Below, piece after piece: positions 7,719 through 15,165 of a stretch of 42,980 bases of DNA (positions within the stretch are counted from its first letter, which is position 1; every line of letters starts with the position of its first letter). The notes under the pieces are model-generated. The model worked only from the letters and a program-made list of their open reading frames with translations. It had not been told where the DNA came from and ran no database searches. The translations under genes and the position numbers were made by a program. This stretch comes from Thermoleophilia bacterium (GTDB lineage Bacteria; Actinomycetota; Thermoleophilia; Gaiellales; Gaiellaceae), in assembly GCA_025929895.1 (NCBI GenBank), contig JAICPI010000021.1, forward strand, positions 1 through 42,980, written 5' to 3'.

Positions 7719-8920
7719 GCCGGGGTGAGCCTCCGCTCGCGTGCCGCCGCGAGCTCGACCTCGAGCGCCGCGAGCCGGATGAACCCCTCGGCCGCGTCGT
7801 GCGGGAAGGTCTCGCCGGTGCCGTACGAGGCGAGCTGCTCCGCGTAGAGCGCGTGCTCGGACCGGCGCCCCGTCACGACTGCGGCCCCGGGCTGGAGCGA
7901 CAGGCGCACCTCCCCCGTGACGAGCTCCTGCGTCGCGGCGAAGAACGCGTCGTACGCCGAGCGCAGCGGGCTGAACCAGAGCCCGTCGTAGAGCAGCTTC
8001 GCCCACTTCGGCTCGAGCTCGCGCTTCGCGATCGCCTCAGCCTTCGTCAGCACGAGGTCCTCGAGCGCCTGGTGCGCGACGATCAGCGCGATCGCGGCGG
8101 GCGCCTCGTAGAGCTCGCGGCTCTTGATCCCCACCGCACGGTTCTCGATCATGTCGATCCGCCCGATCCCGTACGCGCCCGCGCGCGGGTTGAGCGACGC
8201 GATCAGCTCGTGCAGCTCGAGCTCCTCTCCGTCCAGCGAGACCGGCAGCCCCTGCTCGAAGCCGACGACGACGTCGACCGGCGCCGGTGCCGACGCGGGC
8301 GACGACGTGAGCAGGAAGGCGTCCTCCGGGGGCGCGACCCACGCGTCCTCGAGGATCCCCGCCTCGATCGCGCGGCCGAAGAGGTTGTCGTCGATCGAGT
8401 ACGGCTTCTCGGCCTTCGCCTCGACGGGGATCCCGCGCGCCTCGGCGTACGCGATCTCCTCGTCGCGCGTCCAGACCTTGTCGCGGAGCGGCGCGATCAC
8501 GCGCACGCCGGGGTACTTCGCCTTGAACGCGAGCTCGAAGCGGAGCTGGTCGTTGCCCTTGCCCGTGCAGCCGTGGACGACCGCCTCGGCGTCGAGCTCG
8601 AGCGCGATCTCCGCGACCGCCTCGGCGATCACCGGGCGCGAGAGCGCGGAGACGAGCGGGTAACGCCCCTCGTAGAGCGCGTTCGCGAGCAGCGCCTTCG
8701 CCACCTGCTCCGCCGCGAAGTCGGCCTTGCGGTCGACGAGGACGACGTCGCTCGCGCCCGCCGCGTAACCCCGCGCGATCGCGGGCTCGAAGTCGGCGTC
8801 CTGGCCGACGTCGACGAGCACGGCGACGACCTCGTCGAAGCCGTAGTCCTCCTTCAGCCACGCGATCGCGCAGCTCGTGTCGAGCCCGCCCGAGTAGGCG
8901 AGCACCGCGGTGCGGGTCAT
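7715..8920 (-). CDS. argG: Argininosuccinate synthase
   Basis: 401 residues, normal length. It condenses citrulline and aspartate with ATP hydrolysis to AMP. The N-terminal PP-loop (AYSGGLDTSC) and DVGQDADFEPA are at the start; VVHGCTGKGNDQLRFEL and KPYSIDDNLFGRAIE are strongly conserved. It starts at an ATG overlapping the argR stop (ATGA), with GGAGAG just upstream inside the argR end, and its own stop overlaps the argH start. Citrulline must come from an ornithine carbamoyltransferase encoded elsewhere, because argF is not in this operon. Confidence 0.97.
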   Translation of the reverse strand: MTRTAVLAYSGGLDTSCAIAWLKEDYGFDEVVAVLVDVGQDADFEPAIARGYAAGASDVVLVDRKADFAAEQVAKALLANALYEGRYPLVSALSRPVIAEAVAEIALELDAEAVVHGCTGKGNDQLRFELAFKAKYPGVRVIAPLRDKVWTRDEEIAYAEARGIPVEAKAEKPYSIDDNLFGRAIEAGILEDAWVAPPEDAFLLTSSPASAPAPVDVVVGFEQGLPVSLDGEELELHELIASLNPRAGAYGIGRIDMIENRAVGIKSRELYEAPAAIALIVAHQALEDLVLTKAEAIAKRELEPKWAKLLYDGLWFSPLRSAYDAFFAATQELVTGEVRLSLQPGAAVVTGRRSEHALYAEQLASYGTGETFPHDAAEGFIRLAALEVELAAARERRLTPA

Positions 8921-9378
8921 GTCTCTCCTTCCAGGTGGTGGCGAAGCTGCTCGGCGAGGTCCGCGCCGCTCAGGCCCTCCCGGGCCGCGACGAAGATCGT
9001 GTCGTCGCCCGCGACCGTGCCCGCGACGTCGCCGAGCGCCGTCGCGTCGAGCACGCGCGCGAGCGCGTTCGCGTGGCCCGGGGGCGTCGTGATCACGAGC
9101 AGGTTGCCGGTCGGGGTCATCCCGATCGCGAAGCGCCGCAGCGCGGCGGTCAGCTCGCTCAGCCGCGCGAGATCGGCGGCGCCGGGGAGGGCGTAGACCA
9201 GTCGGCCCTCGTCGTCGCGCACCTTCACGAGCCCGAGCTGCGCGATGTCGCGCGAGACCGTCGTCTGCACGGCCTCGAGCCCCTGCTCGCGCAGGGCCTC
9301 GGCCACCTCGGCCTGCGTGCCGAGCTTGCGCTCCTTGACGAGGCGCAGGATCGCGCCCTGACGGTCGAACTTGCTCAC
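8917..9378 (-). CDS. argR: Arginine repressor ArgR
   Basis: 153 residues. The N-terminal winged HTH is visible as KLGTQAEVAEALREQGLEAVQTTVSRDIAQLGLVKV cut across its helices. The C-terminal hexamerisation and arginine-binding domain has the GTVAGDDTIFVAAR motif, whose two aspartates contact arginine in the family. The start is GTG at 9378, overlapping the argD stop as GTGA and giving SKFDRQGAIL at the N-terminus. ArgR is a feedback repressor of arg genes, so its place inside the operon implies autoregulation through an operator near 13278-13306. Confidence 0.95.
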   Translation of the reverse strand: MSKFDRQGAILRLVKERKLGTQAEVAEALREQGLEAVQTTVSRDIAQLGLVKVRDDEGRLVYALPGAADLARLSELTAALRRFAIGMTPTGNLLVITTPPGHANALARVLDATALGDVAGTVAGDDTIFVAAREGLSGADLAEQLRHHLEGET

Positions 9379-10490
9379 AGAACCTTCTCGAGGATGCTCA
9401 GGCCGCGCTCGAGCTCGTCCGCGGTGATCGTCAGCGGCGGCGTCAGGCGAAGCGCGGTCTCGCCCGCCGTCCCGACGAGCAGGCCGCGCTCGAGGCAGTC
9501 GGCCACGACGTCGCCCGCCGGCCGGCCGATCTCCACCGCGAGCAGGAGGCCGCGGCCGCGCACGCCCGGCAGCCGCCGCGCGACCGTCTCTCCGTGCGCG
9601 CGCACGGTCGCCAGCAGCTCGTCGGTGACCGCGTCGCAGACCGCCACGGCCGCCGCGCACGCCACTGGGTTGCCGCCGAACGTGCTGGCGTGGTCGCCCG
9701 GCTCGAACGCGTCCGCCGCGTCGTCCGCGACGAGCAGGCAGCCGATCGGCAACCCGTTCGCGAGCCCCTTCGCGAGCGTGAGCGCGTCCGGCGCGACGTC
9801 GAGCTGCTCGAACGCGAAGAACGTCCCCGTGCGCCCGACGCCGGTCTGCACCTCGTCGAAGACGAGCAGCGCGCCGTGCTCGTCGGCGAGCGCCCGCGCC
9901 TCCGCGACGAACGCGGCCTCGAGCGCGCGGATGCCGCCCTCGCCGAGCACGGGCTCGAGCAGGATGCAGCCCGTTCCACCGTTGACCGCGGCGCGCAGGG
10001 AGACGACGTCGTTCGGCTCGGCGAACACGACGCCGGGGACGAGCGGCTCGAACGCGGCGCGCTTGGCCGGCTGGCCCGTGACCGACAGCGCGCCGAGCGT
10101 ACGACCGTGGAACGAGCCCTCGAGCGCGACGACGCCCGGCCTGCCCGTCGCCTTGCGCGCGTACTTGAGCGCGGCCTCGATCGACTCCGCTCCCGAGTTG
10201 CAGAAGAACGCCTGCGCACCGCCGAAGCGCGCCGAGAGGCGCTCGGCGAGCATCGCCATCGGCTCGGTCCAGTAGAGGTTCGAGACGTGCCAGAGCCGGT
10301 CGAGCTGCGCGTGCGCGGCGGCGAGCGGCGCCTCGTGGCCGTGACCGAGGCCGACGACCGCGATCCCGGCGAGGAAGTCGAGGTAGCGCTCGCCCTCCGA
10401 GTCGGTCACCCACGCGCCCTCACCCGACACGAGCACGACGTCCTGCCGAGCGTAGGTCGGGAGCACGGCGCCCTGTGCGACGACGCTCAC
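9375..10490 (-). CDS. argD: Acetylornithine aminotransferase
   Basis: 371-residue class III PLP aminotransferase, slightly short. It transaminates N-acetylglutamate semialdehyde to N-acetylornithine. Visible are FCNSGAESIEAALKYAR, EGSFHGRTLGALS, FDEVQTGVGRTG and the PLP-binding LTLAKGLANG with Lys241. The GTG start overlaps the argB stop (GTGA), and the stop overlaps the argR GTG. The family includes other omega-aminotransferases, but the operon position fixes the role. Confidence 0.95.
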   Translation of the reverse strand: MSVVAQGAVLPTYARQDVVLVSGEGAWVTDSEGERYLDFLAGIAVVGLGHGHEAPLAAAHAQLDRLWHVSNLYWTEPMAMLAERLSARFGGAQAFFCNSGAESIEAALKYARKATGRPGVVALEGSFHGRTLGALSVTGQPAKRAAFEPLVPGVVFAEPNDVVSLRAAVNGGTGCILLEPVLGEGGIRALEAAFVAEARALADEHGALLVFDEVQTGVGRTGTFFAFEQLDVAPDALTLAKGLANGLPIGCLLVADDAADAFEPGDHASTFGGNPVACAAAVAVCDAVTDELLATVRAHGETVARRLPGVRGRGLLLAVEIGRPAGDVVADCLERGLLVGTAGETALRLTPPLTITADELERGLSILEKVL

Positions 10491-11149
10491 GCGACCACCG
10501 CCGTCTCGCCGATGTCGGCTCGGACGCCGAGGCGCGCCGCCGTGACCGCGGCGCGGAGCTTCGGGACGATCCCGCCCTCGAGCTCGCCCGCGTCGAGCAT
10601 CCGGACCGCATCGCTCGCCACGAGCGTCGGCGCGACCGCGCCGTCGAGCAGCACGCCCGGGACGTCGGTCACGAACAGGATCCGGCCGGCGCCGAGCCCG
10701 ACCGCGAGCGCGGCGGCGGCCTCGTCCGCGTTCACGTTCAGAGGACCTGCGGCGATCGGGGCGACGACCGGGATCAGCCCGCGAGTGAGCGCGTTCTCGA
10801 CCGCGGGAGGTCGCGACGGGAGGGGATCGCCGACGTGGCCGAGCTCGTGGACGCGCTCGGCGCGGAGGCCGATCTCGTCGCCGAGCAGCGCGACCGCGCG
10901 CGGGCCGATCGCCGCGCAGAGCGCGGCGTTCACGTCGCTGAGCGAGCGACGCACGACCTCGAGCGCACGCACACTCGTCACGCGCCGGCCGCCGACGAAG
11001 CGCACCGGCAGCCCGAGCCGCGTCAGCTCGCGCGAGATCTGCGGACCCGCGCCGTGCACGACGCAGACCTCGTCCGCCGCGGCGAGCGCGAGGATCGTCG
11101 CGGCGGCTTCCGCCCCGACGGCTCCCCCGACCTTGACAACCACTCTCAA
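10487..11149 (-). CDS. argB: Acetylglutamate kinase, short form
   Basis: 220 residues, against about 258 in E. coli and 290-300 in mycobacterial and cyanobacterial enzymes. Amino-acid kinase features are present: VVVKVGGA with Lys6, VHGAGPQIS, VRFVGGRRVTS, LNVNADEAAAALAVGLGA, FVTDVPGVL and GGIVPKLRAAVTAA. The extended N-terminal helix of arginine-sensitive forms is absent. The enzyme phosphorylates N-acetylglutamate. A TTG start at 11149 overlaps the argJ stop as TTGA; a GTG two codons later is an alternative. The C-terminus is complete, because its stop overlaps the argD GTG. Confidence 0.92.
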   Translation of the reverse strand: MRVVVKVGGAVGAEAAATILALAAADEVCVVHGAGPQISRELTRLGLPVRFVGGRRVTSVRALEVVRRSLSDVNAALCAAIGPRAVALLGDEIGLRAERVHELGHVGDPLPSRPPAVENALTRGLIPVVAPIAAGPLNVNADEAAAALAVGLGAGRILFVTDVPGVLLDGAVAPTLVASDAVRMLDAGELEGGIVPKLRAAVTAARLGVRADIGETAVVA

Positions 11150-12300
11150 GAGCGGTAGTCCGCGTTGATGCGGACGTAGTCGGCGGACAGGTCGCTCGTC
11201 AGGTAGCTCGCGGCGCCGTCGCCGAGGCCGAGGTCGAGCGCGATCGTGACGCTCTCACCCGCGAGCTCGGGCTCGACGCCTTGCGGCGCTCCCAGCTCGA
11301 GCACGCGGACGCCGTCGAAGTCGAGCGTGACGAGCGCGGGATCGAGGTGCGCGTAGCCGCCGTTGTGCGGCGCCGAGCCGGCAGCGGCGAGCACGCGGCC
11401 CCAGTTCGCGTCGCGGCCGTGCAGCGCGGTCTTGACGAGCGGAGAGGTCGCGATCCGGCGCGCGATCGCCTTCGCCTCGTCGGTGGACGCGGCGCCGGTC
11501 ACGCCGATCTCCGCGACGACCGTCGCGCCCTCGCCGTCCGCGACGATCTGCGCCGCAAGCTCGGCGCACACCGCGTCGAGCGCCGCCGCGAACGCGTCGT
11601 CGTCGCGCGCCGCACCCGACGCACCGTTCGCGAGCAGAACGACCGCGTCGTTCGTGGAGCACTCGCCGTCGACCGAGATCGCGTTGAAGCTGCGCTCGAC
11701 CGCGGGGCGCAGGAACTCGATCGCCTCGCCGGCCTCGAGCGGGTAGTCCGTCGTGACGACCGCGAGCATCGTCGCGAGGTTGGGGTGGATCATCCCCGAG
11801 CCCTTCGCCATCCCGCCGACCGCGAAGCCGTCCCGCCGCGCGACCGACTCCTTCGTGCAGGTGTCCGTGGTCAGGATCGCGTCGGCCGCGAGCCCGCCTC
11901 CCTCGGCGTGGAGCGACCCGACCGCGTCCGCGAGGCCGTCGAGGACGGGCCCGAGCGGGAGCGGGACCCCGATCACGCCGGTCGAGAGCACGAGCACCTC
12001 GTCGGGGCGGAGGCGGAGGAGCGCGGCCGCCCGCTGCGCCGTGGCGCGGGCCACGACGTCGCCGTTCGCACCGGTCGCCGCGTTCGCGTTCCCCGAGTTG
12101 ACGACGACGGCCTGCGGCTCCGCGAGCTCGAGGTGCCGCTTCGAGAGCAGCACCGGCGCGGCCTGCATCCGGTTGACCGTGAACATGCCCGCCCCGGTCG
12201 CGGGCGCCGTGGAGCGGACGACCGCGAGGTCGCGCTGGGTGCGGCGGATCCCGCAGTGGACGCCCGCGGCCACAAACCCGCGTGCGGCAGTGACGCTCAA
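11146..12300 (-). CDS. argJ: Ornithine acetyltransferase / N-acetylglutamate synthase
   Basis: 384 residues. ArgJ recycles the acetyl group from N-acetylornithine to glutamate; bifunctional forms also use acetyl-CoA. The self-cleavage site is visible at KGSGMIHPNLATMLA, with Thr177 as the new N-terminal nucleophile of the beta chain. Also conserved are VVNSGNANA, STGVIG, DGECSTNDAV and GRDANWGRVLAAAG. The start is TTG at 12300, overlapping the argC stop (TTGA); no better start exists before the conserved region. The lack of argA nearby fits the cyclic pathway, in which ArgJ also primes acetylglutamate. Whether it is bifunctional cannot be read from sequence alone. Confidence 0.95.
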   Translation of the reverse strand: MSVTAARGFVAAGVHCGIRRTQRDLAVVRSTAPATGAGMFTVNRMQAAPVLLSKRHLELAEPQAVVVNSGNANAATGANGDVVARATAQRAAALLRLRPDEVLVLSTGVIGVPLPLGPVLDGLADAVGSLHAEGGGLAADAILTTDTCTKESVARRDGFAVGGMAKGSGMIHPNLATMLAVVTTDYPLEAGEAIEFLRPAVERSFNAISVDGECSTNDAVVLLANGASGAARDDDAFAAALDAVCAELAAQIVADGEGATVVAEIGVTGAASTDEAKAIARRIATSPLVKTALHGRDANWGRVLAAAGSAPHNGGYAHLDPALVTLDFDGVRVLELGAPQGVEPELAGESVTIALDLGLGDGAASYLTSDLSADYVRINADYRS

Positions 12301-13277
12301 ACGAGCACTCCGTTCAGGCGCAGGCCGGCGGTCTCCCCGAGACCGAGCGCGAGGTTCGCGTTCTGCACCGCCTGGCCGGCGGCGCCCTTGCCGAGGTTGT
12401 CGAGCGCGCAGACGACGACCGCGGTGCCGGTCGCGCGGTCCGAGAAGACCGCGATCTCGGCCGCGTCGGTGGACTGCACACGGGCGAGCTCGGGCGCGAC
12501 GTCGTCCGGGAGGATGCGGACGACGTCGGAGCCCGTGTACGCCTCGTCGAGCCGCCCGCGCACGGCGTCGGCGTCCGCCCGCGCGTAGCAGGTGACGAGG
12601 AGCCCGCGCCGCACCGGGAGGAGGTGCGGCACGAAGCAGACCGGGAAGCCCAGCACCTGCGCGATCTCGGGCGCGTGCTGGTGCGAGCCGACCCGGTAGG
12701 GAGAGACGTTCTCGAGCACGAAGCCTGCATGCGACGAGCCCTGCAGCGACCGACCCGCACCGGACACGCCCGACTTGGCGTCGATGACGACGCCGTCGGG
12801 GTCGAGCAGGTCGGCGACGGGCCCGAGCGCGAGCAGGGCCGCGGTCGCGTAGCAGCCGGGGTTCGCGATCAGCGGGCCGACCGGCGGGGCGAGCTCGGGG
12901 AGGGCGTAGCTCCAGTCCCCGAGCGTCTCCGGGCGCGGATGCTCGAAGCCGTACCAGGCGGCGTAGAGCGCGGGGTCGTCGAGCCGGTGCGCACCGGAGA
13001 GGTCGACGACGACGGCACCCGCCGGCGGCTCGAGCGCCGCCGCCTCCTCGTGGCCCAGGCAGGCGAAGACGACCTCGGCGCCCGCCGCGAGCGCCTCCGC
13101 GTTCGGGACGAAGGGCGGCAGGTTCCCGTTCAGCCGGACGTCGAGCGCCGCGGCACCTCGCCCCGCGAGCGAGTCGGAGCCGAGGGCGACGAGCTCGAGC
13201 TCCGGGTGCGCGAGCACCCGGTCGAGCGTCTCCTGACCCGTGTACCCGGAGGCACCGAGGACGGCTGCGGTCGGCAT
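12297..13277 (-). CDS. argC: N-acetyl-gamma-glutamyl-phosphate reductase
   Basis: 326 residues. It reduces N-acetylglutamyl phosphate with NADPH to the semialdehyde. The N-terminal Rossmann motif is VLGASGYTGQETL; the active-site cysteine is Cys142 in NPGCYATAALLAL. DAKSGVSGAGRS and HQHAPEI are also typical. It is the first gene of argCJBDRGH. The ATG at 13277 follows TACTAT by 5 nt, so the operon mRNA may be leaderless. The short intergenic region upstream is unusually AT-rich, as expected for promoter plus ArgR operator. Confidence 0.96.
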   Translation of the reverse strand: MPTAAVLGASGYTGQETLDRVLAHPELELVALGSDSLAGRGAAALDVRLNGNLPPFVPNAEALAAGAEVVFACLGHEEAAALEPPAGAVVVDLSGAHRLDDPALYAAWYGFEHPRPETLGDWSYALPELAPPVGPLIANPGCYATAALLALGPVADLLDPDGVVIDAKSGVSGAGRSLQGSSHAGFVLENVSPYRVGSHQHAPEIAQVLGFPVCFVPHLLPVRRGLLVTCYARADADAVRGRLDEAYTGSDVVRILPDDVAPELARVQSTDAAEIAVFSDRATGTAVVVCALDNLGKGAAGQAVQNANLALGLGETAGLRLNGVLV

Positions 13278-13306
13278 CTGGAATAGTATGCCAGTTTTTA
13301 GGTAAT
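13278..13306. promoter_or_regulatory. Divergent arg promoter region, possible ArgR operator
   Basis: 29-nt AT-rich gap between argC (-) and the VOC-like ORF (+). Minus-strand -10 TACTAT (13283-13288) ends 5 nt before the argC ATG. Plus-strand TAGTAT (13284-13289) overlaps it almost completely. TATGC occurs at 13287-13291 and again at 13306-13310. ArgR operators in other bacteria are AT-rich imperfect palindromes, but no clear match to a known ARG box is visible, so the operator is inferred from context. Confidence 0.5.
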
Positions 13307-13552
13307 ATGCGAAGCATCGCGCACGAGCCCGACGTCCCCCGCTACGTCCACGTCGCCTCCGACCACGACGGCGTCCGCGCCGCCTGGGAGCGGCTCGGGT
13401 TCGAGCCGGTGTTGGGCTGGGACCGCGGCGACGCGGTCCGGAGCACGCTGTTCCGGGCCGGGCCAGCCTTCGTCGAGCTCGTCGACGGGGAGTCGCTTCG
13501 GGCCGCGGCCGCGCGGCCCTACGCCGCGGCGGTGGCGATCTCGGGCAGGTAG
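13307..13552 (+). CDS. Small VOC/glyoxalase-like hypothetical protein
   Basis: 81 residues. The stretch GVRAAWERLGFEPVLGWDRG, then LFRAGPAFVELVDG, resembles one beta-alpha-beta unit of the vicinal-oxygen-chelate fold, the common x-RLGFEPV...FVELV pattern. VOC enzymes need at least two such units, so this is either a half-fold dimer or a remnant. It is divergent from argC and shares that promoter region. Its last 34 nt overlap the convergent HNH gene, so the final residues (PYAAAVAISGR) are probably not family sequence. Function unknown; the ORF could also be a decayed gene end. Confidence 0.5.
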   Translation: MRSIAHEPDVPRYVHVASDHDGVRAAWERLGFEPVLGWDRGDAVRSTLFRAGPAFVELVDGESLRAAAARPYAAAVAISGR

Positions 13553-14034
13553 GGCCGCCAGCGCTCGGGGATCTTCGGCGCGGCGAGCTGGATGAAGAGC
13601 ACGGGCGTAGGCGCGCGCGGCGGCACGCGGAGCTGCATGTGCACCTCGTGGACGAGCTTGTTGCCCTTCTTGTGGTTGCACGTGGAGCAGGCGGTGACGA
13701 CGTTCTCCCAGATCGAGTCGCCGCCGCGGGAGCGCGGCACCACGTGGTCGAGCGTCAGCCGGCCGCTCGAGGTGCCGCAGTAGACGCAGCGCCAGCCATC
13801 ACGCGCGAAGAGCGCGCGGCGGGAGATCTTGCGCTGGATCGCCCGCGGGACGCGGACGTACTGCACGAGCCGGATCACGTGTGGCCACTGGAACCTGCCC
13901 GTGGCCGAGCGAAGTGGTCGATCCAGCTCTTCGATCACCTCCGCCTTCCCCTTGAACACGAGCACGTGGGCGCGCCTGAGCGTGGTCACGTTCAGCGGTT
14001 CGTAGCTCGCGTTCAACACGAGGACGTGCTGCAT
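13519..14034 (-). CDS. HNH endonuclease family protein
   Basis: 171 residues. The N-terminal half (LVLNASYEPLNVTTLRRAHVLV, QYVRVPR) is the usual lead-in of chromosomal actinobacterial and cyanobacterial HNH proteins. The nuclease core has zinc pairs Cys83/Cys86 (CVYC) and Cys116/Cys119 (CSTC), with the catalytic LDHVVPRSRGG (Asp96-His97), Asn111 and His121. Such stand-alone HNH proteins are widely conserved, but their cellular role is unsettled; repair or RNA/DNA processing has been suggested. TACATT ends 8 nt before the ATG, so it is likely leaderless. There is no restriction partner nearby. Confidence 0.9.
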   Translation of the reverse strand: MQHVLVLNASYEPLNVTTLRRAHVLVFKGKAEVIEELDRPLRSATGRFQWPHVIRLVQYVRVPRAIQRKISRRALFARDGWRCVYCGTSSGRLTLDHVVPRSRGGDSIWENVVTACSTCNHKKGNKLVHEVHMQLRVPPRAPTPVLFIQLAAPKIPERWRPYLPEIATAAA

Positions 14035-14042
14035 ACGGCGGA

Positions 14043-14048
14043 AATGTA
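14043..14048 (-). promoter_or_regulatory. -10 element (TACATT) of the HNH gene
   Basis: TANNNT on the minus strand ending 8 nt before the ATG at 14034, consistent with a leaderless or nearly leaderless transcript. The gap to the preceding gene is only 28 nt. Confidence 0.45.
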
Positions 14049-14062
14049 GCTGCTCGGCCGGG

Positions 14063-14572
14063 CTAGCAAGCCCGATTCACGGCCAGGTAGTAGACCGCCT
14101 TCGGCCACTCCCAGGCGATCCCGATCAGGCGGTTCTCGAGGGGTGGATCGGCTCCGACGACCGCGAGCTCGCCGTCGTAGCAGCGCTCGACGATCATCCG
14201 CGCGCGGCGGACGTGGTACGTCGACGTGACGACGACGACGGAGTCCCAGTCCCGCAGCTCGGCCTCGTCCGCGATCCAACGGGCCTCGCCCTGGGTGCTG
14301 TACGGGTCGGGCCGGAAGCAGACGGCGCGCGCACGGCAGAGGGCGTTCGCCTCGACCCACCCGGGCGCGCGGCCGTCAGAGATGACGAGCGTGTCCGCCA
14401 CGCCCTCGGCGACCAGCCTCCGCCCCTCGGCGAGCCGGTGCTCCCGCCCGCCCGAGAGCACGACGACCGCGTCGGCGCCCCGCGGCAGCGGGTCATCCGG
14501 GACCCAGACGAAGAGGTAGGCGGTCGCCGCGGCGAGCGCGGCGAGCAGTGCGACGACGAGCGCGCGCTTCAG
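14063..14572 (-). CDS. YdcF/ElyC-type DUF218 membrane-anchored protein, probable CTG start
   Basis: 169 residues if translation begins at CTG 14572. Residues 2-25 form one membrane helix (KRALVVALLAALAAATAYLF). The DUF218 core follows: GADAVVVLSGGREHRLAEG, then DTLVISDG, PYSTQGEARWIADEA and VVVVTSTYHVRRARMIVERC. ElyC, SanA and YdcF relatives sit at the envelope and affect cell-wall integrity; their chemistry is unclear. The first ATG/GTG/TTG in frame is GTG 14461, which would delete the membrane helix and the DAVVV strand. The CTG overlaps the upstream DUF4446 stop as CTGA, like the coupled starts elsewhere in the window. Family call is firm; the start is an inference. Confidence 0.82.
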   Translation of the reverse strand: MKRALVVALLAALAAATAYLFVWVPDDPLPRGADAVVVLSGGREHRLAEGRRLVAEGVADTLVISDGRAPGWVEANALCRARAVCFRPDPYSTQGEARWIADEAELRDWDSVVVVTSTYHVRRARMIVERCYDGELAVVGADPPLENRLIGIAWEWPKAVYYLAVNRAC

Positions 14573-15051
14573 TGCGCCATCGCCCGCTCGACGGCCTCGA
14601 GCTCCTCGGGCGAGAGGGCGACCGACGGCCGCCCGCGGTCGAGCTCCTTCATGTAGATCCGCGCGTAGTCCCGCCCCTGGATCGCGCTGACGACGACGCC
14701 GGTGCGCGAGGCGTTCAGGAGCGCGAACGTGGCCGACGACTGGCCGGCCTTGTCCGAGTACGCGTCGTAGCGCAGGATCGAGGTCTTCGAGAGCGAGTCG
14801 TCGATCCTACGGTCGACCCGTGAGAGCGCGCTCGCGACCTCGTCGACCGCGCGGTGGAGGTCGTCGATCCGACCCTGGAGCGAGACGGCGAAGTCGACCA
14901 GGTCGGACTTGCCGCCGCCGAGCAGCACGAGCTGCGCGGAGCGGATCCGACCGACGCGGAACCAGGCAACGAGCGCCAGCGCGAGCGCGAGGAGCGCGAC
15001 GAGGGCGGAGCCCAGGGCGATCCAGGCCGCCGTCGAGCTGGAGAGGTCCAT
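14569..15051 (-). CDS. DUF4446 family protein
   Basis: 160 residues. One N-terminal membrane helix (about 8-30) is followed by a basic turn, LVLLGGGKSDLVDFAVSLQGRI, a probable coiled coil (HRAVDEVASALSRVDRRIDDSL) and a C-terminal strand-rich part (RYDAYSDKAGQSSATFALLN, GVVVSAIQGRDYARIYMKEL). This matches DUF4446, found in Firmicutes and Actinobacteria with no known function. The RYDAYxDxGGxxSF-like motif is the family hallmark. Its stop overlaps the YdcF-like CTG start, so the two envelope proteins are coupled. The promoter abuts the hairpin repeat copy at 15065. Confidence 0.9.
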   Translation of the reverse strand: MDLSSSTAAWIALGSALVALLALALALVAWFRVGRIRSAQLVLLGGGKSDLVDFAVSLQGRIDDLHRAVDEVASALSRVDRRIDDSLSKTSILRYDAYSDKAGQSSATFALLNASRTGVVVSAIQGRDYARIYMKELDRGRPSVALSPEELEAVERAMAH

Positions 15052-15059
15052 CGCCGCCT

Positions 15060-15065
15060 AGGCTA
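15060..15065 (-). promoter_or_regulatory. -10 element (TAGCCT) of the DUF4446 gene
   Basis: Minus-strand TANNNT ending 8 nt before the ATG at 15051. Its upstream T (base 15065) is also the first base of the hairpin repeat, so the repeat forms the upstream edge of this promoter. Confidence 0.4.
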
Positions 15066-15165
15066 GAGGCTTGATGGGGAACTCGCGCGGTTTGGAGGCG
15101 TCTCAGACCAAGCCAGGGCGTCTGAGGCGGCTCCGGAGCCCGCGCCGTTTCGCATCAAAGCCTCT
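15065..15165. repeat. Hairpin repeat element, copy 1 (short form)
   Basis: 101-nt imperfect inverted repeat. The outer arms are AGAGGCTTGATG (15065-15076) and CATCAAAGCCTCT (15153-15165); inner arms at 15085-15108 pair with 15120-15145, closing an 11-nt loop that starts CAAGCCAGGG. A longer copy lies at 31619-31783. The two copies share arms and loop start, and differ by about 64 nt at the tip. Base changes between copies keep pairing: one G-C pair becomes T/G, one T-A becomes T/G, and a G/G mismatch is kept in both. It lies between the stop of the membrane protein (15164) and the DUF4446 promoter. It may be a REP/MITE-like element or an RNA structure; no transposase is linked. Confidence 0.85.
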
